NCBI RefSeq assembly: GCF_014298075.1
Contig: NZ_CP060418.1
Location: forward strand, 1,178,001 to 1,242,000
Origin: Enterobacter sp. JUb54
Lineage (GTDB): Bacteria > Pseudomonadota > Gammaproteobacteria > Enterobacterales > Enterobacteriaceae
Direction: 5' to 3'
DNA length: 64,000 nucleotides
Part shown: positions 59,233-64,000 of the stretch, one piece after another
Layout: the number at the start of each line of letters is the position of its first letter
Numbering within the stretch: position 1 is the first letter of the stretch
Program-made: the position numbers and the translations under genes
The notes under the pieces: generated by a model
The model's database searches: none
What the model was told of the DNA's origin: nothing
What the model saw: only the letters and a program-made list of their open reading frames with translations

Positions 59233-60249
59233 TTATGCCGATTTTTCCACTGCGGCAGGCGAAAATTTCTGACGATAGCGGGAAGGGCTGATGGCGAACT
59301 GCTGGCGAAAATGGTGGCGCAAGGTGCTGGCATCGGCAAAACCGCTGAGCTCGGCGATTTTCTCAATGCTCAGGCGGGTATGGGTAAGATGCTGCTGCGC
59401 GCGCTGCAAACGCTCCTCCAGCAGCCAGCGGGCCGGGGTTTTCCCGGTGGCGGCCTGGAAACGGCGCAAAAAGGTGCGCGGGCTCATGCCCGCCTGCTGC
59501 GCCAGCGATCCGACGGTGTGGCTGGCGGCAAGATGCTGATGCAGAAAATCGAATACCAGCCCCAGCCGCTGGCTTTCTCGCGCCTGGGCGACCGGGCGCA
59601 CCACCTGCTGAGCCTGCGCGCCATCGCGATGCGGAGAGACCACCAGTCGTCGCGCCACCGTGTTGGCGGCCTCAACGCCGAAATCTTCACGCACCAGGTG
59701 CAGACACAGGTCGATCCCGGCGGCGCTGCCGGCGGAGGTCATCACGCCATCGGCGCCGACATACAGCACATCGGCGACCACCTCAATCAGCGGATAACGT
59801 TCGCGCAGGATCTCGGTATAGCGCCAGTGGGTGGTGGCGCGGCGGCCGTCGAGCAGCCCGGCGGCGGCCAGGACAAACACCCCGGAACAGATGGAGATAA
59901 TCCGGCATCCCCGGGCATGAGCAGCGGTTAAGGCCTCACACAGTGCCGCAGGCACCGGAGCATCAACGCCGCGCCAGCCGGGAACCACGATGGTATCTGC
60001 CTCGCTGAGCAACGCCATGCCGCCATCGGTCATCAGCCGGATCCCGCCGGTCGCCCGCAGTTCGCCATCATCTACCGCGGCCACCGCAAAACGGTACCAG
60101 CGTTCGCCCATCTCAGGGCGGGGAAGGCCGAACAGTTCGACGGCAATACCAAACTCAAAGGTACATAAGCCATCGTAGGCCAGTGCCACAATCTGATGGC
60201 GTGACGGCGTGGCGGGAGAATTTGTCAGGATTTCAGCGTTTTCTGTCAT
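59233..60249 (-). CDS. GlxA-family regulator (DJ-1/PfpI domain plus AraC helix-turn-helix), FtrA-like
   Basis: A 338-residue transcription factor with an N-terminal DJ-1/PfpI-fold domain (Cys elbow ISICSGVFVLAAAGLLDG near residue 120) and a C-terminal AraC DNA-binding domain (TVGSLAQQAGMSPRTFLRRF and IEKIAELSGFADASTLRHHF). It matches FtrA/GlxA in layout. Divergent from the rhodanese gene with a 68-bp gap, which suggests that it controls that gene. Confidence 0.88.
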   Translation of the reverse strand: MTENAEILTNSPATPSRHQIVALAYDGLCTFEFGIAVELFGLPRPEMGERWYRFAVAAVDDGELRATGGIRLMTDGGMALLSEADTIVVPGWRGVDAPVPAALCEALTAAHARGCRIISICSGVFVLAAAGLLDGRRATTHWRYTEILRERYPLIEVVADVLYVGADGVMTSAGSAAGIDLCLHLVREDFGVEAANTVARRLVVSPHRDGAQAQQVVRPVAQARESQRLGLVFDFLHQHLAASHTVGSLAQQAGMSPRTFLRRFQAATGKTPARWLLEERLQRAQQHLTHTRLSIEKIAELSGFADASTLRHHFRQQFAISPSRYRQKFSPAAVEKSA

Positions 60250-60317
60250 CGTTAGCGGCGGACGGGAAGTGGAGAGGCTCGGTAAAGTAGTGGTACCACA
60301 GAGAAGGAGAATAAGCC

Positions 60318-60710
60318 ATGAGTGTTGTTACCGCCTTTACCCCAGCCACTTCCCGCGACGCCGTTGCCTGGTTTCGCCACAAGCTGAGCCTTGAAACCGA
60401 CTGCGCAGATGTTCATAGCGCCATGCGTGATGGCGAGGGCGACTTTGTCCTGCTGCATGTCGTCGGCAGCGCCGAAGCCTTTGCCCGTCGTCATCTGCCG
60501 GGGGCACTGCATTTGCCGCACCGGCAGATCGATGCTGAGCGGATGCAGGCCTGGCCGCCAGAGACGCTGTTCGTAGTCTACTGCGCAGGCCCGCACTGCA
60601 ACGGCGCCGATATCGCCGCCCTCAAACTGGCGGAGCTGGGGCGACCGGTGAAAATGATGCTGGGAGGGATCACCGGCTGGCAGGATGAAGGTTTCGCGTT
60701 CGCGCAATAG
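60318..60710 (+). CDS. Rhodanese-like sulfurtransferase
   Basis: A 130-residue single rhodanese domain. The active-site loop is YCAGPHCNGA with catalytic Cys near residue 88, and the cradle HLPGALHLPHRQID. Likely handles persulfide sulfur in the cytosol; the acceptor is unknown. GAGAAGGAG lies upstream of the ATG. The FtrA-like regulator is divergent. Confidence 0.9.
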   Translation: MSVVTAFTPATSRDAVAWFRHKLSLETDCADVHSAMRDGEGDFVLLHVVGSAEAFARRHLPGALHLPHRQIDAERMQAWPPETLFVVYCAGPHCNGADIAALKLAELGRPVKMMLGGITGWQDEGFAFAQ

Positions 60711-60813
60711 TGTCGAGGGCCGGTGGCGTAAGGTCGTCGGCCACAACATGAATTTAATTCATCTCCCATGAAATATTCTCGTTTGCTGCTGACGGCAGTG
60801 CATGCCAGTATTT

Positions 60814-60837
60814 GGACATATAGCCATCCAGAAGTCT
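60814..60837. promoter_or_regulatory. MetJ-box array
   Basis: Three adjacent 8-bp units, GGACATAT, AGCCATCC and AGAAGTCT, match the MetJ consensus AGACGTCT at 5, 5 and 7 of 8 positions. MetJ binds such tandem units. They are 64-87 bp upstream of the MetE-like gene. Confidence 0.62.
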
Positions 60838-60900
60838 ATAAATTCAAATAGTGAACTATCACGGCAGGCAACTAACTCTGCTCACCGCTAAGGAGACACC

Positions 60901-62004
60901 ATGCAACGTCAACAGGCCCCGTTCCGCGCTGATATCGTCGGCAGTTTTTTACGTCCGGACGCAATAAAACTCGCCCGTCAGCAGCTCGCCGAAGGCGCCA
61001 TTGATGCTCAGCATCTGCGCCAGATCGAAAACGAGGCCATCCGTCAGCTGGTACAGCAACAGTGCGATTGCGGCCTGCACGTGGTGACCGATGGTGAATT
61101 CCGCCGTGCCTGGTGGCACTTCGATTTCTTCGACGGCTTACAGGGCGTTGAGCGCTACGATTCCGATAAGGGGATCCAGTTCAACGGCATTCAGACCAAA
61201 GCGCACGGGGTACGAGTCACCGGCAAACTGGGGTTTGGCGATCACCCGATGCTGGAGGATTTCCGTTTTCTGAAAAGCATCAGCGGCGATGCCCAGCCGA
61301 AAATGACCATTCCGAGCCCGAGCGTGCTGCACTTCCGCGGCGGGCGTAAAGATATCGACGCCACCGTCTACCCGGATCTCGCCGACTACTTCGACGATCT
61401 GGCAACCACCTGGCGCGACGCGATCCGCGCGTTTTATGACGCCGGCTGCCGCTATCTTCAGCTCGACGACACCGTCTGGGCCTATTTATGCTCCGATGAG
61501 CAGCGTCAACAGGTTCGCGAACGCGGTGATAACCCTGACGAGCTGGCGCAAACCTACGCCCGGGTGCTGAATAAGGCCCTGGAAGGTAAGCCGGAAGATT
61601 TAACCATTGGCCTGCACGTCTGCCGCGGTAACTTCCGCTCGACCTGGATCTCCGAAGGCGGCTACGAGCCGGTGGCGGAAGTACTGTTTGGCGGCGTTAA
61701 TGTCGATGCCTTCTTCCTCGAGTATGACAATGACCGCTCCGGCGATTTTGCGCCGCTGCGCTTCATCCGCCCGGGCAAGCAGCAGGTGGTGCTGGGGTTA
61801 ATCACCACCAAGAACGGCGAACTGGAAAATCCGCAAGGGGTGAAAGCCCGCCTTGAAGAAGCTTCGCAGTTCGTGTCGTTACAGCAGATTTGCCTCAGCC
61901 CGCAGTGTGGATTCGCCTCGACCGAAGAGGGGAACGCCCTGACCGAGTCCCAGCAGTGGGATAAAGTCCGCCTGGTCACCGGGATCGCCGCGCAGGTCTG
62001 GTAA
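60901..62004 (+). CDS. Cobalamin-independent methionine synthase family protein (MetE C-terminal domain type)
   Basis: A 367-residue protein equivalent to the catalytic half of MetE, of the YxjG kind, which transfers a methyl group to homocysteine or a related thiol. The zinc ligands are visible: LHVCRGNF (His, Cys), FLEYDND (Glu) and LSPQCGFAS (Cys). The N-terminal RADIVGSFLRPD is conserved in the family. AAGGAG lies 6 bp before the ATG. MetJ-type boxes upstream and a strong terminator after define a single unit. The methyl donor is not determined. Confidence 0.9.
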   Translation: MQRQQAPFRADIVGSFLRPDAIKLARQQLAEGAIDAQHLRQIENEAIRQLVQQQCDCGLHVVTDGEFRRAWWHFDFFDGLQGVERYDSDKGIQFNGIQTKAHGVRVTGKLGFGDHPMLEDFRFLKSISGDAQPKMTIPSPSVLHFRGGRKDIDATVYPDLADYFDDLATTWRDAIRAFYDAGCRYLQLDDTVWAYLCSDEQRQQVRERGDNPDELAQTYARVLNKALEGKPEDLTIGLHVCRGNFRSTWISEGGYEPVAEVLFGGVNVDAFFLEYDNDRSGDFAPLRFIRPGKQQVVLGLITTKNGELENPQGVKARLEEASQFVSLQQICLSPQCGFASTEEGNALTESQQWDKVRLVTGIAAQVW

Positions 62005-62018
62005 GCGCTCGTCATAGC

Positions 62019-62058
62019 GCAGCGTTGCACCGTTTTGAAGCAACGCTGCCGCTTTTTT
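62019..62058 (+). terminator. Terminator of the MetE-like gene
   Basis: Perfect 10-bp stem GCAGCGTTGC/GCAACGCTGC with an 11-nt loop, then CGC and six T. Confidence 0.92.
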
Positions 62059-62103
62059 CCCTTCCCCTCGCGCTACATCGCGCTTTCTGATTGCCAGATA
62101 ACC

Positions 62104-62118
62104 TGGCACCATTTTTGC
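62104..62118 (+). promoter_or_regulatory. Sigma-54 promoter of urtA
   Basis: TGGCAC-N5-TTGC, the -24/-12 consensus with correct spacing, 62 bp upstream of urtA. It indicates NtrC-dependent induction when nitrogen is short. Confidence 0.85.
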
Positions 62119-62179
62119 CTTATCACTTCCGGTTAGTCGTTAATTCATTTTTTGTCTTTGCGCTATTCAGGAGTGAATC

Positions 62180-63451
62180 ATGCAGCGTCGAACATTATTA
62201 AAAGCTTTTGCACTCTCCGCCTCTGTGATCAGCATGGGCTACTCATTCCAGGTTTACGCCGCCGACACCATTAAAGTCGGGATTATGCACTCGCTTTCCG
62301 GGACGATGGCGATTTCCGAAACGCCGTTAAAAGATGTGGCGCTGATGGCGATCGACGACATTAACGCCAAAGGCGGGGTGCTGGGAAAAAAACTCGAGCC
62401 GGTGGTAGTGGACCCCGCCTCAAACTGGCCGCTGTTCGCTGAAAAGGCCCGCCAGCTGCTGACTCAGGATAAAGTCGCGGCGGTGTTCGGCTGCTGGACA
62501 TCGGTATCGCGCAAATCGGTGCTGCCGGTGTTTGAAGAGCTGAACGGCCTGCTGTTCTATCCGGTGCAGTATGAAGGCGAAGAGATGTCGCCTAACGTCT
62601 TCTACACCGGCGCGGCGCCTAACCAGCAGGCGATCCCGGCGGTGGAATATCTGCTGAGTGAAGATGGCGGCGGGGCGAAACGCTTCTTCCTGCTGGGGAC
62701 GGACTACGTCTATCCGCGCACCACCAACAAAATCCTGCGCGCCTTCCTGCATGCCAAAGGGATTCAGGATAAAGACATCGAAGAGGTCTACACCCCGTTC
62801 GGCTACAGCGATTATCAGACCATCGTGGCCAACATTAAGAAATTCTCCGCCGGTGGCAAAACGGCGGTGGTGTCCACCATCAACGGCGACTCCAACGTGC
62901 CGTTCTATAAAGAGCTGGCGAACCAGGGGCTGAAAGCCACCGACGTGCCGGTGGTGGCCTTCTCGGTGGGTGAAGAAGAGCTGCGCGGCATCGATACCAA
63001 ACCGCTGGTAGGCAACCTGGCGGCCTGGAACTACTTTGAGTCCGTGGATAACCCGACCAACAAACAGTTCGTCGCCGATTATCGCGCCTATGCCAAAGCC
63101 CATAAGCTGCCAAACGCCGATACCGTAGTCACCAACGACCCGATGGAAGCCACCTGGGTCGGGATGCACATGTGGGCGCAGGCGGTGGCCAAAGCCGGTA
63201 CGACGGATGTTGATAAGGTGCGGGCGGCGATGGCCGGACAAACCTTTAAAGCGCCGTCAGGTTTCACGCTGACCATGGATGCCACCAACCATCACCTGCA
63301 TAAACCAGTGATGATCGGCGAAATCGAAGCCAACGGCCAGTTCAACGTGGTCTGGCAGACCGAGGAGCCGGTTCGCGCCCAGCCGTGGAGCCCATGGATC
63401 GCCGGTAACGATAAGAAGCCCGATCACCCGGTAAAAACCGCCGCGAATTAA
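62180..63451 (+). CDS. urtA: Urea ABC transporter substrate-binding protein UrtA
   Basis: A 423-residue periplasmic binding protein of the branched-chain amino-acid/amide class that captures urea. Recognisable segments: IKVGIMHSLSGTMAISETPL, AAVFGCWTSVSRKSVLPVFE and NFVSTINGDSNV-type loop (VVSTINGDSNVPFYKEL). Its signal starts MQRRTLLKAF, which resembles a twin-arginine leader. Likely first gene of urtABCDE; sigma-54 control fits nitrogen scavenging. Confidence 0.94.
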   Translation: MQRRTLLKAFALSASVISMGYSFQVYAADTIKVGIMHSLSGTMAISETPLKDVALMAIDDINAKGGVLGKKLEPVVVDPASNWPLFAEKARQLLTQDKVAAVFGCWTSVSRKSVLPVFEELNGLLFYPVQYEGEEMSPNVFYTGAAPNQQAIPAVEYLLSEDGGGAKRFFLLGTDYVYPRTTNKILRAFLHAKGIQDKDIEEVYTPFGYSDYQTIVANIKKFSAGGKTAVVSTINGDSNVPFYKELANQGLKATDVPVVAFSVGEEELRGIDTKPLVGNLAAWNYFESVDNPTNKQFVADYRAYAKAHKLPNADTVVTNDPMEATWVGMHMWAQAVAKAGTTDVDKVRAAMAGQTFKAPSGFTLTMDATNHHLHKPVMIGEIEANGQFNVVWQTEEPVRAQPWSPWIAGNDKKPDHPVKTAAN

Positions 63452-63553
63452 TCCTGTCCACCCGGGCCTGGCCCGGGATATCTCACCGTAGCCCCGGCAT
63501 GCGTTGTTATGACCGGGGATACCCGTAACGGGTGACAGCACAAGGAGACGATC

Positions 63554-64000
63554 ATGAACGCATGGCGCATCATGAGTTACGGTTTTGCGTTGCTGATAAT
63601 GCTGCTGCCGTGGCAGACCCAGGCTGCGGAAGCCGACGATTTTGTCGTGGCAACCCGCAGCCAGCAGGCGCAGCTGCTGGAGCAGTGGGCCGCCGCGCCC
63701 CAGGCGCAACGACTGCCGCTGCTGCGGGCGTTGAAGGCGGAAACGCTGACGGTCGATGGCAGCGGTCATGCCTTCAGTCAGCAACAGCCGCTGGGCGCCG
63801 CGCAGACGCCGCAAGGGGCGACAAAACCGGTTCGCCTCACCAACCGCCTGCGTAATCTGGTCGCCGGGGCGCTGGCGACGCACCTGCTGGTTAGTGACAA
63901 CGTCACAGAAAGGCTCTCCGCCGTCAAAACCCTGCAACGGGAGGCGACGCCGGAAATGGCAGGCCTGCTCGAGCAGCGGATGGCGCAGGAGACTAATGAC
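63554..64000 (+). CDS. urtB: Urea ABC transporter permease UrtB, cut by the window end
   Basis: 149 codons of an open frame from ATG at 63554 (MNAWRIMSYGFALLIMLLPW, signal-like) behind AAGGAG, with no stop before the window end. UrtB proteins have this long exported N-terminal region (about 200 residues) before the permease helices. The segments seen (ATRSQQAQLLEQWAAAPQAQ and LVAGALATHLLVSDNV) match that region. The identity follows mostly from position after urtA. Confidence 0.85.
   Translation, partial: MNAWRIMSYGFALLIMLLPWQTQAAEADDFVVATRSQQAQLLEQWAAAPQAQRLPLLRALKAETLTVDGSGHAFSQQQPLGAAQTPQGATKPVRLTNRLRNLVAGALATHLLVSDNVTERLSAVKTLQREATPEMAGLLEQRMAQETND

Noticed and set aside
63257-63937. 226-codon open frame on - opposite urtA/urtB
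   Set aside because: Shadow of the urt genes; no ribosome site and biased composition.

Overview
The window is a GC-rich chromosomal segment of an enteric bacterium, almost certainly Klebsiella or a close relative (Raoultella). The evidence is a malonate decarboxylase operon beside mqo, a lac operon with a chromosomal SHV-lineage class A beta-lactamase next to it, the start of a urea ABC-transporter operon (urtA, urtB), and ERIC elements. From about 11.5 to 40.7 kb the gene order follows the E. coli ydg/ynf/ydf terminus region (tqsA, mdtJI, ydgD, ydgU, asr, ynfM, ynfL, mlc, bioD2, clcB, dmsD, ynfD, ynfC, speG, ynfB, ynfA, rspB, ydfJ, ydfI, rspR, ydfG, dcp), with lineage-specific insertions and losses. 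The beta-lactamase is neither typical SHV/LEN/OKP nor OXY as I remember them, so I do not name a species.

Layout. 1-1.2 kb: 3' part of mqo. 1.3-10.7 kb: a Bcr/CflA-type drug exporter, then mdcR on + converging on mdcABCDEFGH on -, which encodes the biotin-independent malonate decarboxylase, its prosthetic-group synthesis and a malonate carrier. 11-19.3 kb: tqsA, the spermidine exporter mdtJI, a GGDEF-EAL membrane protein, the protease ydgD, a LysR/LysE pair and small membrane proteins. 19.3-31.2 kb: asr-ydgU, an M32 carboxypeptidase, ynfM/ynfL, mlc (this ynfM-mlc block is flanked by two inverted, nearly identical ERIC copies), bioD2, clcB, an orphan dmsD, and the ynf genes with speG. 31.2-40.7 kb: a sugar-acid cluster (rspB, ydfJ, ydfI, rspR) lacking rspA and carrying a uspG-like gene, then ydfG and dcp. 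41-48.6 kb: class A beta-lactamase, lacY and lacZ on -, and divergent lacI on +. 49-54.1 kb: small exported proteins, a Fur-boxed TonB-like lipoprotein, a haloperoxidase-like hydrolase, LuxR and AraC regulators, and a DUF1254 pseudogene. 54.4-60.7 kb: an IprA/YaiV-like regulator, yajD, an acetyltransferase, a tannase-family esterase, a glycine-rich lipoprotein, mgtS under a PhoP box, a GlxA-type regulator and a rhodanese. 60.9-64 kb: a MetE-like methyltransferase behind a MetJ-box array, then urtA behind a sigma-54 promoter and the start of urtB, cut by the window end.

The genes are mostly catabolic, transport and stress functions with local regulators. I found no prophage, transposase, CRISPR array, rRNA or tRNA. 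The most useful new observations are regulatory: two matching lac operators 135 bp apart between lacI and lacZ, a structured leader before an orphan dmsD, a shared 13-bp motif in the rsp cluster, a PhoP box inside a perfect inverted repeat at mgtS, a MetJ array, a Fur box, a sigma-54 promoter, and several unannotated small ORFs.
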